A stretch of DNA of 43,873 nt from Pseudomonadota bacterium (lineage in GTDB: Bacteria > Pseudomonadota > Alphaproteobacteria > Rhizobiales > Beijerinckiaceae). The position numbers were made by a program, and so were the translations under genes. Below are positions 23,794-34,652 of the stretch, in pieces. The stretch lies in NCBI GenBank assembly GCA_023426505.1, contig JAFAAP010000078.1, forward strand, positions 1 through 43,873, read 5' to 3'. The stretch's first letter is position 1. Each line of letters starts with the position of its first letter. Under the pieces are notes generated by a model. The model was not told the origin of the DNA, did no database searches, and was given only the letters and a program-made list of their open reading frames with translations.

Positions 23794-24954
23794 ATGTCCT
23801 CCGCTCCCCTCGGCCAGTCCCGAATCACCCGCCTGATCCTCCAGGATTTCCGCACCTATGCGGGACTGGACCTCGCCGTTTCGCGTCCGCTCGTGGCCCT
23901 CGTGGGCGAGAACGGTGCCGGCAAGACCAACGTGCTTGAAGCCATCTCCCTGTTCATGCCCGGCCGGGGCCTGCGGCGCGCGGAGCTCGCCGACATGGTG
24001 CGCCAGGGCGGGGCAGGCTCCTTCGCGGTCTCGGTCGCCCTCGACGCCACTTACGGCGAGCACCGGCTAGGGACCGGTCTCGAACACCAGAGCGAGGCCG
24101 CCCGCGCGGCCCGCATCTGCCGGATCGACGGCACGCCGGCCTCCTCCCCGTCCGCCTTCGCGGAGTTCCTGCGCATCGTCTGGCTCACCCCCGACCTCGA
24201 CGCCCTCTTCCGGGGACCAGCCGGCGACCGCCGCCGCTTCCTCGACCGGCTGGTGCTCGCGGTCGATGCCGAGCACGGCACCCGCGTGAACGCCCTCGAG
24301 CGGGCCCTGCGCTCCCGCAACCGGGTGCTGGAGGAAAACCCCGACGATCGCCTCTGGCTCGACGCCCTGGAGCGGGAGGTGGCGGAACTCGCCATCGCGG
24401 TAGCGGCGGCCCGCCAGGAGACCGTGGGACGCCTTGCGGCCATGATCCAGGAGACCCGGGAGGAGTCCTCCCCCTTCCCGTTCGCAACGATCGGCCTGGA
24501 GGGCGAGATCGACGCCCTCGTGGCCAGCCTGCCGGCGGTCGACGCCGAGGACCGCTACCGGGCGATCCTGCGCGACCAGCGCCCCCGCGACCGGGCCGCT
24601 GGGCGCACCCTCGTGGGGCCGCAGGCCACGGACCTCCTCGTGCGCCACGGACCGAAGGACATTCCGGCCGGCATGGCCTCCACGGGCGAGCAGAAGGCCC
24701 TTCTCATCGGCCTAGTCCTGGCCCATGCCAGGCTCGTGGGCAACATGAGCGGCATCGCGCCTTTCGTGCTCCTCGACGAGGTCGCGGCCCATCTCGACCC
24801 CCGCCGCCGCGCCGGCCTGTTCGAGGCCCTGGAGGCGCTGGGCGGGCAGGTCTGGATGACCGGCGCGGATCCAAGCCTCTTCGCCGAATTGGAGGGCCGG
24901 GCCGACGTGCTGCAGGTCTCCCCCGGACGCATCGATCCGGTGGACGCAGCATGA
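23794..24954 (+). CDS. recF: DNA repair ATPase RecF
   Basis: The 386-residue SMC-like ATPase helps load RecA at gaps, with RecO and RecR. It starts with ITRLILQDFRTYAGLDL and Walker A GENGAGKT at 38-45. The TSTGEQKALLIGLVLAHA-type signature (here MASTGEQKALLIGLVLAHA) and Walker B LLDEVAAHLDP lie near the C-terminus. It follows dnaN by 111 bases and its TGA overlaps the ATG of the CPBP protease gene (ATGA). Confidence 0.97.
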   Translation: MSSAPLGQSRITRLILQDFRTYAGLDLAVSRPLVALVGENGAGKTNVLEAISLFMPGRGLRRAELADMVRQGGAGSFAVSVALDATYGEHRLGTGLEHQSEAARAARICRIDGTPASSPSAFAEFLRIVWLTPDLDALFRGPAGDRRRFLDRLVLAVDAEHGTRVNALERALRSRNRVLEENPDDRLWLDALEREVAELAIAVAAARQETVGRLAAMIQETREESSPFPFATIGLEGEIDALVASLPAVDAEDRYRAILRDQRPRDRAAGRTLVGPQATDLLVRHGPKDIPAGMASTGEQKALLIGLVLAHARLVGNMSGIAPFVLLDEVAAHLDPRRRAGLFEALEALGGQVWMTGADPSLFAELEGRADVLQVSPGRIDPVDAA

Positions 24955-25721
24955 GCTTCCTGCGTCCCTTCCTGGCTTTGAGCGCCCTCGGGCTCCTGGG
25001 GGTGCTGGCGCTGGTTCCGACCCTCGGCGCCGCCATCGAGCAGATCCGGTACCTGCCCAATGCGCCGCCCGTGTCGGACGCGGCGCTCACCGCCATCCTG
25101 CTGGTCCAGCCGGCAATCCTCCTCCTGGCCGCTGTCGCCATCGGGGTCGCGCTCGCGGAGCGGGCGGGGCTCGTGTCCATCCTGCTCCGGCGCTGCCGCG
25201 GAAAGGCGGCGCCCGAGGCCGCGGGCGGGTGGCTCTCCGGCCTCGTCCTGGCCATCGTCGCGGGCACGATCGCGGCTACGGCGGATCTCATCCTGCGCGC
25301 CCTCTCTCCCGGCTCCTTCGCCAACATCCCGCGCCTCGACGACGTGTCCCTCGCGGGTCGGGCCACGGCCTTGCTCTACGGTGGCGTTACCGAGGAGCTG
25401 ATGGTCCGCTTCGGGCTCATGACCCTGCTGGTCTGGCTCGGGATGCGGGCCCTGCGCGGCCGCCGCCCCCTCTGGCTCGTCTGGACCGCCATCACCCTGG
25501 CGGCCCTCGCCTTCGCGGCCGGGCACCTGCCGGCGCTCCTGAGCCTCGGACAGCCCGACACCCTCCTGGTCCTGCGGACTCTTGCCTTGAACGCGGGGCT
25601 CGGGCTCGTCTACGGCTGGCTCTACGCCTCGCGCAGCCTGGAGCACGCCATGCTGGCGCACATGGCCACCCATGGGGTATTCTGGACCGCGACACCGCTC
25701 CTTTCCGCCTTCGGACTTTAG
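24951..25721 (+). CDS. CPBP-family intramembrane metalloprotease
   Basis: The 256-residue membrane protein has about eight hydrophobic segments and the CPBP (Abi, CAAX protease-like) motifs in order: EELMVR (EExxxR), FAAGH (FxxxH) and HMATHG (HxxxH-like). This points to a glutamate/histidine intramembrane peptidase; in other bacteria such proteins process bacteriocins or prenylated-like substrates, or have no known target. It is translationally coupled to recF and followed by a LysE permease after five bases, so the three share a transcript. No bacteriocin gene is nearby. Confidence 0.87.
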   Translation: MSFLRPFLALSALGLLGVLALVPTLGAAIEQIRYLPNAPPVSDAALTAILLVQPAILLLAAVAIGVALAERAGLVSILLRRCRGKAAPEAAGGWLSGLVLAIVAGTIAATADLILRALSPGSFANIPRLDDVSLAGRATALLYGGVTEELMVRFGLMTLLVWLGMRALRGRRPLWLVWTAITLAALAFAAGHLPALLSLGQPDTLLVLRTLALNAGLGLVYGWLYASRSLEHAMLAHMATHGVFWTATPLLSAFGL

Positions 25722-25726
25722 CCATC

Positions 25727-26341
25727 ATGGATCTCGCCGGCCTTCTGGTCTTCGCCACCGCTCTCTTCATCGCGGCCGCCTCCCCGGGGCCGGGCATCGC
25801 CGCCATCGTGGCGCGAGTGCTGGGCCGCGGCACGCAGGGAGCGGCCGCCTTCGGGGCGGGCCTCGCCATCGGGGACGTGATCTGGCTGACCTTCGCGATC
25901 GCGGGCCTCGCGGCCCTGGCCCAGGCCTTCCACGGGGTCTTCCTGGTGGTGAAATGGGCCGGCGCCGCCTACCTGCTCTACATCGCCTACAAGCTCTGGA
26001 CGGCACCGGCCGCGCCCCAGGAGGTGGTGGCCGACGCACAAGCCGAGCATCCGGCCAAGGTGTTTCTCGGGGGCCTCGCGGTCACCATGGGCAATCCCAA
26101 GGTCATGGTGTTCTACCTGGCGCTCCTGCCCACCATCGTGGACCTGACCCGGATCACCCTGCTGGGCTATGCGGAGCTCGTCGGCGCGACCCTGACGGTG
26201 CTGGCGGTGGTGTTCGCCGGCTATATCGGCCTCGCGTCCCGGGCCCGGCGTCTCTTCACCAGCCCGAGGGCGATCCGGATCCTCAACCGGACCACCGGCA
26301 CCGTCATGGCCGGGGCTGCCGCTGCGATAGCCTCCCGCTGA
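25727..26341 (+). CDS. LysE-family amino-acid exporter
   Basis: The 204-residue permease has six predicted TM segments. The N-terminal motif ASPGPGIAAIVARVLGRGTQGAAAFGAGLAIGD and the middle GNPKVMVFYLALLP are diagnostic of the LysE/RhtB family, which exports amino acids such as lysine, homoserine or threonine by proton exchange. The substrate is not determined here. The ATG lies five bases after the CPBP gene. Confidence 0.93.
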   Translation: MDLAGLLVFATALFIAAASPGPGIAAIVARVLGRGTQGAAAFGAGLAIGDVIWLTFAIAGLAALAQAFHGVFLVVKWAGAAYLLYIAYKLWTAPAAPQEVVADAQAEHPAKVFLGGLAVTMGNPKVMVFYLALLPTIVDLTRITLLGYAELVGATLTVLAVVFAGYIGLASRARRLFTSPRAIRILNRTTGTVMAGAAAAIASR

Positions 26342-26383
26342 GCCAAAAAACTGCCGCTTTCGGGCGCTTTTTCCCCGCTTTCC

Positions 26384-26403
26384 CACGCGCGCGTATGCGC
26401 GTG
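26384..26403. promoter_or_regulatory. Alternating pyrimidine-purine tract upstream of gyrB
   Basis: Twenty bases alternate strictly pyrimidine-purine (CA, four CG, TA, TG, two CG, TG), and the tract also sits inside a 9-bp hairpin (CCCACGCGC / GCGCGTGGG, 26382-26405). Such sequences adopt Z-DNA or cruciform shape under negative supercoiling. It lies about 100 bases before the gyrB start. Confidence 0.55.
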
Positions 26404-26504
26404 GGGGTGAAATTTCAATCCCGAGTCACTAAATAACTGATCTGACGAATCAAACACCCTGGCGCGCATCCTCCTTTGTCCTGCCGCGCCTTCAAGGATC
26501 CCAG

Positions 26505-28931
<2,427 letters not shown>

Positions 28932-28997
28932 GGCCGTTCAAGGGAGCACGGAGCGGCGCTCCACTCGGGAAACCGACATTGGACGGTCCCGATCTTG

Positions 28998-29032
28998 AGG
29001 CGCCGGAGGCAAACGACTCCGGCGCCTTTTTT
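28998..29032 (+). terminator. Intrinsic terminator of gyrB
   Basis: AGGCGCCGGAG and CTCCGGCGCCT form an 11-bp stem with an 8-base loop, followed by a T run of six, about 65 bases after the gyrB stop. Confidence 0.92.
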
Positions 29033-29091
29033 CATGGACGGCGATTCACCGCCCGATCCACCGCCCTTGGATCCGCGTCGCAGAGCCTGCT

Positions 29092-29373
29092 CTAGGGAAC
29101 GTCGCTGGCCTGGACATACCCCCAGCTGTCCTTTTCCGCGTCACCGGTGCTGGACCCGATCTGCATCACGTCCATCGGCGCCCGCGTGGTCGTGGAGCCG
29201 GTTCGATCCACCTCGGCACTGGCGCAGGCGAACCCGAACGTGTCCTTCTCGGCATCGTTGCTGATGGTGCCGACCGGGATGGCGGGATCCGAGGAGCGGC
29301 AATCGGCCAGAACGGGCCCTTGGCTGATCACCATCAGGGCTGCGGCCGCGATTGTATGGGCAAACAGGCGCAT
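29092..29373 (-). CDS. Small periplasmic protein with internal DAEKD repeat
   Basis: The 93-residue product has a signal peptide (cleavage plausible after VLA at 23, leaving DCRSSDP). The mature part contains two similar units: VGTISNDAEKDTFGFACAS (34-52) and IGSSTGDAEKDSWGYVQAS (72-90), each with an invariant DAEKD followed by an aromatic-Gly-aromatic. Two Cys (25 and 50) could form a disulfide. I do not recognise a family. It stands alone, convergent with gyrB. Confidence 0.65.
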   Translation of the reverse strand: MRLFAHTIAAAALMVISQGPVLADCRSSDPAIPVGTISNDAEKDTFGFACASAEVDRTGSTTTRAPMDVMQIGSSTGDAEKDSWGYVQASDVP

Positions 29374-29690
29374 GGCGTTTCTCCATGAAGCGCATTGGCG
29401 ACGAGCAGCTGCTGAGAGCGGCCGTCGGGTGCATGCACTCCCGTGCCGCCGCCGGGGGCTTTCCTTGGAACCCCATCAATGCGGAACGAGGACGATGATC
29501 GCAGCCGGGCGGCGAACGTTCTTCCGCCAGATGGTGGAGATTGCCCTCGCGGAGAGCCTGACGCGAGCCGGCACGTGCGGTGTCGCACCTGAACCGACCC
29601 GCATGCTTCTTCGACCACGCTGTCAGTGATCGTCGTAGGATCTGCTCCGGGAACCCGGAGGGCCGGATCAAGCCTTCTCCAAAGAATGCG
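29374..29690. other. Intergenic stretch without recognised gene
   Basis: These 317 bases lie between two minus-strand genes. I see no convincing gene, RNA or promoter. A short palindrome CTCCGGG-AA-CCCGGAG (29645-29660) lies after the DMT permease gene but has too small a loop and no T run for a terminator. Confidence 0.4.
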
Positions 29691-30599
29691 CTAGCGCCAG
29701 AACAGCACGGCGGTGCCGAGGACCGTCACGAACGCGCCGCACCAGGCCTGCCAGGCGAGCCTCGTTCCCGTGCGGAGCCACAGCATCGGCAGAATGGCGA
29801 CCGGCGCCATCGAGGAGAGCGTCGACGCGACCGCCACGCTGGTGCCGGTCAGGGCCACCATGAGCATCGACATGCCGACCACGTATCCGATGAAGACGCC
29901 GAGAGAGACCCGGGCCAGGACCCGCCGCTCCGGAACCGCGAAGCCGTTCTTCCATGTGCCCGGGAGGGCGAAATGGTACGCCCACAGGACGATCACGGCC
30001 ACCAGTGCGCGGGCCGCCATCACGGCGAACGGATCGGGATTGTCGAGCATCACCGGCCGCATCGACAGAATGCCGACCGCCTGGCCGAAGGCGGCCAGCA
30101 CGGCCAGCAGGACGCCCGCGGCCGACAGGCGGACCTCCGCGTGGACGGAGCTGTTGCGCGCCGCATCCTGATCGGCCTGGGGCCTGCGGCCGAAGCCGAC
30201 CGCGAACGCGATCCCGCCTGCGACCAGGGCGCAGCCGATCAGCTGGCTCGGCCTCAGAGTCTCACCGAGGACCAGAAATCCCAGTGCCGCCGCGAACGGT
30301 GCGCTGAGCGAGAAGATCAGGCCGGTCCGGCGCGCGCCGATCAGCGCGATGCCGGCGTTCAGGGCCGGGTCGGCCACCACGATGGCCACGAGGCTCGAGA
30401 GCACGATCAACGGGACGTGGCCTGCCGACAGGCTGCCCCAGTTGCCGATGGTCGAGGCGAGGACGGCCAGCATCAGGAAGCCGATGAGCATGCGCCAGCG
30501 CGACAGCGCCATGGGTCCGCCCACGGCCTTTACGACCTCGGCGGAGATCAGGGTTGCGAGCGCGATGCAGAAGGATGTGCCGAGGGCGAAGAAAGCCAA
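29691..30599 (-). CDS. DMT-superfamily permease (EamA domains)
   Basis: The 302-residue membrane protein has ten predicted TM segments in two EamA repeats (about 5-135 and 160-300), typical of drug/metabolite transporters. The ends of the repeats show the usual FAAALGFLVLGETLRPSQLIGCALVAGG and SSMAPVAILPMLWLRTGTRLAWQAWCGAFVTVLG. The substrate is unknown. The start is probably TTG at 30599, with no strong ribosome binding site; translation may depend on read-through from the hydrolase gene that ends 25 bases upstream on the same strand. Confidence 0.86.
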   Translation of the reverse strand: MAFFALGTSFCIALATLISAEVVKAVGGPMALSRWRMLIGFLMLAVLASTIGNWGSLSAGHVPLIVLSSLVAIVVADPALNAGIALIGARRTGLIFSLSAPFAAALGFLVLGETLRPSQLIGCALVAGGIAFAVGFGRRPQADQDAARNSSVHAEVRLSAAGVLLAVLAAFGQAVGILSMRPVMLDNPDPFAVMAARALVAVIVLWAYHFALPGTWKNGFAVPERRVLARVSLGVFIGYVVGMSMLMVALTGTSVAVASTLSSMAPVAILPMLWLRTGTRLAWQAWCGAFVTVLGTAVLFWR

Positions 30600-30624
30600 G
30601 GGAGGTATCTCGCAGGACCGGTTG

Positions 30625-31446
30625 TCAGCGGAGCGGGTCGGTGGCCGCGAGGAACCGGCCGATCACGTCGATCAGCAGAGCCTCCTGCTCGCGGTGCGGC
30701 ACGTGCCCGATCCCGGAAAGGATGCGGGCGGTTCCGCGCCCGGCTGCGATGCGCTCGGGATGCGCGCTCGATCCGTACTCGTCCCGCTCGCCGTGGATCG
30801 CGAGCACCGGGCAGCGGACCGCCGCCAGGGCCTCGTCCAGGGTCCAGTCCGCGAAGTCAGGACGGAGCCAGGTCCCGATCCAGGCATCGAGCGCCCACCG
30901 GGCCTTGTCACCGTGATATTTCTCCACCCGCGCGAGATTGGCGGGATCCTGGAAGTCCCGTTGCGCGACGCGGATTCCTTCGAGGGTTCTGTCCTCCACG
31001 AAGGCCTGGGCCGCAATCGTCACCAGCGCCCGGCACCGGGTCGGGAAGCGGGCTGCCGTCTCGACCGCCATGCCGCCGCCGACGCTGTGGCCGCAGGCGA
31101 CGAAGTCCTGCACGGCCAGTTCGTCGCACAGGCGCGGAACGACGTGCTGCGCCTCCCTGGCGATGAAATCGAAGCCCGGTCGCCCCGGGTGGGGATCGGA
31201 GCGGCCGAAGCCGAGGCGGTCGTAGGCGACGACGCGCCGGCCCGTGGCTTGCGCCAGATGCCTTGGAAAACTGCGCCACAGCTCGACGCAGCCGAGGGAA
31301 TCGTGAAACAGCAGGATCGGCGCGAGATGCGCTGTCTCAGCAGCCTGCGGCGTCCAGGTCTTGGCGAAGAGGCGGCCCTCCTCGATCCGGATCCGGCATT
31401 CCTGTTCCTGGACGGCGATGGGTGGCGTGTCGGGCATGGAGGTCAT
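30625..31446 (-). CDS. Alpha/beta-fold hydrolase
   Basis: The 273-residue product is an alpha/beta hydrolase with the nucleophile elbow GHSVGGG, an oxyanion stretch LLFHDSLGCVELWR (HD in place of the common HG), a catalytic acid candidate in IHGERDEYG and the late His in GIGHVPHREQ. YDRLGFGRSD is typical of the esterase / haloalkane dehalogenase-like group. The substrate cannot be named. It is followed closely by the DMT permease gene, so hydrolysis and export or import may be linked. Confidence 0.88.
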   Translation of the reverse strand: MTSMPDTPPIAVQEQECRIRIEEGRLFAKTWTPQAAETAHLAPILLFHDSLGCVELWRSFPRHLAQATGRRVVAYDRLGFGRSDPHPGRPGFDFIAREAQHVVPRLCDELAVQDFVACGHSVGGGMAVETAARFPTRCRALVTIAAQAFVEDRTLEGIRVAQRDFQDPANLARVEKYHGDKARWALDAWIGTWLRPDFADWTLDEALAAVRCPVLAIHGERDEYGSSAHPERIAAGRGTARILSGIGHVPHREQEALLIDVIGRFLAATDPLR

Positions 31447-31530
31447 GTGCGTGGCTTGGTCCGGAGGGACCTATCACGCGGCGACGCTACGCAGAAGCGG
31501 CGGATTTGCCCAGGCTGGTCGCCGCAAGCG

Positions 31531-31743
31531 CTATGGCGTGTCGAGCGACCCGTCGAGGCACGGAGCGGGGGCGGCCGCGGGGTGCCCCCGGTCGAACGGC
31601 AGGTCGGCGAGTTCCTCGAGCGTCATCCGCTGCAGGGCCGGATGGGAGAGCGGGTCTCTCGCGCGCTCCCGGCAGGCCGCGTCGTCCCCATCGGTCTGCC
31701 AGGAATTCTTCAGCCGCCGGAGCCATGTGAACAGGTTCGTCAT
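31531..31743 (-). CDS. Small DUF1127-like protein
   Basis: The 70-residue product begins MTNLFTWLRRLKNSWQTDG and contains HPALQRMTLEELADLPFDRG. That pattern, an Arg-rich amphipathic start followed by a Met-x-x-x-Glu-Leu-Ala-Asp-Leu motif, resembles the DUF1127/YjiS-like small proteins of Hyphomicrobiales, here longer at the C-terminus. It is divergent from a LysR gene across 70 bases, the standard position for a LysR target. Confidence 0.55.
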   Translation of the reverse strand: MTNLFTWLRRLKNSWQTDGDDAACRERARDPLSHPALQRMTLEELADLPFDRGHPAAAPAPCLDGSLDTP

Positions 31744-31813
31744 GGCTGCAGGCTCTCTCGATCTCCTCCTGGAAGAAATGGCGTTTTTCTGCCGGGGGCT
31801 GTAGGAAAGCTAT

Positions 31814-32698
31814 ATGCGCAACCTCAACCGCTTCCATCTGAACGGCCTGCGCGCCCTCGAGGCGGCCGGGCGCCTGGGGAGCCTGCGGGCCGCGGCCGAG
31901 GAGCTCGGCGTCACGGTCGGGGCGGTGAGCCAGCAGGTGCTCAAGGCCGAGGAGCAGTTCGGACGCCTCCTCTTCGAGCGCCACCCGAAGGGATTGCGGC
32001 CGACGCCGTTCGGCCAGGAGGTCCTGGGCTATCTCGGGGCGGGCTTCGCGGAAATCTCCGCCGGGCTCGCGCTGGCCGAAAGGCGGCGGGAAGGCGTGCT
32101 GACCGTGTCGGTCGCTCCGGTCTTCGCCAGCAAGTGGCTCGTGTGGCGCCTCCAGCACTTCCGTGAGCAGCACCCCGACATCCGCATCCGCATCGACGCG
32201 GACGTCTCGCTGGTGGACCCCAACACCTCGGACGTGGACGTGTGCATCCGGGTCGGGCGGGGCAATTGGCCGAACGTCAGGGCCGAGAGGCTGCTCGACC
32301 AACTCGTCTTCCCGGTGTGCAGCCCAGCGATGGCCGAGCGGTTGCGGCACCCTCGCGACCTTGCCCGGGCGCCGATCATCCGCGAGCCGACGCCGATGTT
32401 CGGCTGGGACGCATGGCTGGGTCCCAACAGTCTTGACGAGACGATTCTCGGCGACGGGCCGGTCTTCTCCGACGCCTCCCTGTGCCTGGACGCGGCGATC
32501 GCCGGCCAGGGTGTCTTCCTCGGCTGGGAGACGCTGGCCTGCGACGCGATCACCATGGGGCGTCTCGCGGCGCCGTTTCCGGACCGCTACGCCACGGGGA
32601 TCGCCTATTGGTTCGTCACCTCGCGCTCCGCACCCGCAACGCGCGCCGTCGCGGCGTTCCGGAACTGGCTGAAGGCGGAGCTGTCCGTCGGCCGGTGA
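31814..32698 (+). CDS. LysR-family transcriptional regulator, GcvA-like
   Basis: The 294-residue product has an N-terminal winged helix (NLNRFHLNGLRALEAAGRLGSLRAAAEELGVTVGAVSQQVLKAEEQFGRLLFER) and a periplasmic-binding-like effector domain (about 92-290). The LNGLRALEAAGRLGSL...GAVSQQ form is that of the GcvA/AmpR branch. Effector unknown. The likely target is the divergent small DUF1127-like gene and itself. A MocR gene lies downstream on the opposite strand. Confidence 0.93.
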   Translation: MRNLNRFHLNGLRALEAAGRLGSLRAAAEELGVTVGAVSQQVLKAEEQFGRLLFERHPKGLRPTPFGQEVLGYLGAGFAEISAGLALAERRREGVLTVSVAPVFASKWLVWRLQHFREQHPDIRIRIDADVSLVDPNTSDVDVCIRVGRGNWPNVRAERLLDQLVFPVCSPAMAERLRHPRDLARAPIIREPTPMFGWDAWLGPNSLDETILGDGPVFSDASLCLDAAIAGQGVFLGWETLACDAITMGRLAAPFPDRYATGIAYWFVTSRSAPATRAVAAFRNWLKAELSVGR

Positions 32699-32732
32699 GA
32701 AGCGGCGTTCGGCGGAAGGGCCGCGGTCATCC

Positions 32733-34112
32733 TCAGACGATCGACGACAGGGCGCCCGGCCCGTGGGACAGGACCGTCGCGAGGAGGCTCAGGCCTTGCT
32801 CGAGCTCGGCGCGGTTTCGGGCCGCCCCAAGGGACACGCGGATCGCATCGGGCGCTGTGCCGACCGCGAAGGCCTCGCTCGGCACCAAGGCGAGGCCCGA
32901 CCGTCGGGCGTGGACGGTCACGTCGGCCTGACGCCAGCGCTCCGGCAAGGTGAGCCAGAGATGATGCCCCTCCGGATGGGCCTGGAACGGGAGCCCTCCG
33001 AGGATCCGCTGCGCGATCGTCTGTCGGGCCGCGCTCTCCTGCCGGATGGCCGCCGTGATGGCCTCCAGCGTGCCGTCATGGATCCATAGGGAGGCGAGCG
33101 CCGCCATGAGCGGCGGCATCATCAGGGCCATCGCGCGGATCTCGGCCACGAGCCGCAGGGTGTCGGCCATGGCGGGCGCGACCACATAGGCCGTGCGCAG
33201 GGCCGGCGTCACGCATTTCGACAGGGTGGCGATGTGCCAGGTGATGTCGGGAGCGAGCGCGGCGAGCGGCACCGGCGCCTGCCGGGGCAGGACGCCATAG
33301 GCGTCGTCCTCGATGATCGGAACCCCGTGCCGGCGGGCCACCTCGGCGACGGCCTCGCGCCGCGGGCGCGACATGGTCGCGGTGGTGGGGTTGTGGATGG
33401 TCGGCACGCAGTAGATCGCCCTCGGCTTCTCGCGGGCGCAGGTCTCCGCCAGGGCATCGGGGTGGAAGCCCTCGTGGTCCATCGCGGACGGGACGAGGCG
33501 TATGTTGAGCCGCTCGGCGATCGCGCGGAGGCCCGGATAGGTGACGGTGGGGACGCAGACGGTGTCGCCCGGCCGGACGAGGACCCGCATGATGGCGTAA
33601 AGGGCCGTCTGGGCGCCGCCGGTCACGACCGTGCGCTCGACCGGAACCGGCCCGAGGCGTCCTTCGAGCCAGAGGCAGGCCGCGGCCCGGTCGGGCCGGG
33701 CGCCCGCGCTCTCCTGGTAGGAGAGATGCAGCATGCCGTTGGGCGAGGCGAGCACCCGCGCGATCCCGTCCTGGATCCGCTCCCGCAGCTCGGCCTCCCG
33801 CGGCTGCGGCGGCATGTTCATGCTGAGATCGATGACGGGCGATCCGGCCGATGCCGTGGCGTCCTTCGCCATGGCACGCACGAAACTGCCGCGGCCCGTT
33901 CTGGCGTCGATCAGGCCCATCCGGCGCGCCTCGTTGAAGGCTCGCGTCACCGTGGTGAGATCGACCCCGAGCGCCTGCGCGAGCTGCCGCTGCGGCGGCA
34001 GGCGGATTCCGGCCTCGAGGCGGCCCGACCGGATGTCGGCCCGCAGCGCCTCCGCGATGGCGAGGTATTTCGGCCCGCCCGCCTTCTCGATCTGCGGCAA
34101 CCAGGACAGCAC
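32733..34112 (-). CDS. MocR-type regulator (GntR winged helix plus aminotransferase domain)
   Basis: The 459-residue product joins a GntR winged helix (about 10-80: PKYLAIAEALRADIRSGRL...GVDLTTVTRAFNEARRMGLI...GRGSFV) to a class I aminotransferase domain (about 95-450). The PLP lysine is K299 in ATLSKCVTPALR, and D270 in IIEDDAYG should bind the pyridine nitrogen. MocR proteins sense PLP and amino compounds and usually control a divergent gene. Here that is a DUF983 gene, and the 127-base gap holds repeated TTGTATGG sequences. The start appears to be GTG. Confidence 0.92.
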   Translation of the reverse strand: MLSWLPQIEKAGGPKYLAIAEALRADIRSGRLEAGIRLPPQRQLAQALGVDLTTVTRAFNEARRMGLIDARTGRGSFVRAMAKDATASAGSPVIDLSMNMPPQPREAELRERIQDGIARVLASPNGMLHLSYQESAGARPDRAAACLWLEGRLGPVPVERTVVTGGAQTALYAIMRVLVRPGDTVCVPTVTYPGLRAIAERLNIRLVPSAMDHEGFHPDALAETCAREKPRAIYCVPTIHNPTTATMSRPRREAVAEVARRHGVPIIEDDAYGVLPRQAPVPLAALAPDITWHIATLSKCVTPALRTAYVVAPAMADTLRLVAEIRAMALMMPPLMAALASLWIHDGTLEAITAAIRQESAARQTIAQRILGGLPFQAHPEGHHLWLTLPERWRQADVTVHARRSGLALVPSEAFAVGTAPDAIRVSLGAARNRAELEQGLSLLATVLSHGPGALSSIV

Positions 34113-34139
34113 GTTTTCTTTGACCCCGCAGCGCGAAGA

Positions 34140-34198
34140 TTGTATGGAAATTGTCCGTCACGATTACCATATATTGTATGGATATTCAAGCCATACAA
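34140..34198. promoter_or_regulatory. Repeated TTGTATGG sites, candidate MocR operator
   Basis: TTGTATGGA occurs twice in direct orientation (34140-34148 and 34174-34182, 34 bases apart) and once inverted as CCATACAA (34191-34198). The last two make TTGTATGG-N9-CCATACAA. MocR regulators such as GabR and PdxR bind repeated sites of this size between divergent genes. Confidence 0.6.
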
Positions 34199-34239
34199 AT
34201 GAACGGTGCCGGCTGCTCGCCGCACCCTAGGGACCGACG

Positions 34240-34644
34240 ATGACCAATGCCTCCGTGCTCAAGTACGGCCTCAAGTGCCGCTGCCCCGAATGCGGCAAGG
34301 GCCGCCTCTTCAACGGGTTCCTGACCCTGGCTCCGCGCTGCGAGGTCTGCGGCCTCGACTATTCGTTCGCGGATCCGGCCGACGGCCCGGCCTTCTTCAT
34401 CATGATCATCATGGGTATCCCGGCGGCCGGGTTCGGCGTGTGGGTCGAGATCATGTGGGAGCCGTCCATCTGGGTTCACCTGCTCACATCGGGACCGTTC
34501 ATGCTGCTGACCTGCATCCCGCCGATCCGCTTCGCCAAGGGCATGCTGGTCGCGAGCCAGTACGTGAACAAGGCCGAGGAGGTCCGCTTCGACACCTCGG
34601 CCCAGGCGCGGGTGAAGGACAGCCCGGCCGCGGCCATGCATTGA
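34240..34644 (+). CDS. DUF983-family membrane protein with zinc ribbon
   Basis: The 134-residue product starts with a two-part zinc ribbon, CPECGKG (15-21) and CEVCGLDY, then DPADGPAFFIMIIMG, and has two TM helices (about 50-70 and 80-98). This is the alphaproteobacterial DUF983 family, whose function is unknown. It is divergent from the MocR gene and is its most likely target. Confidence 0.88.
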   Translation: MTNASVLKYGLKCRCPECGKGRLFNGFLTLAPRCEVCGLDYSFADPADGPAFFIMIIMGIPAAGFGVWVEIMWEPSIWVHLLTSGPFMLLTCIPPIRFAKGMLVASQYVNKAEEVRFDTSAQARVKDSPAAAMH

Positions 34645-34652
34645 GGCCGAGG

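Noticed and set aside
29645..29660. Palindrome CTCCGGG-AA-CCCGGAG after the DMT permease gene
   Set aside because: The two-base loop cannot form a normal hairpin and no T run follows, so it is not a terminator. It is too isolated to call an operator.
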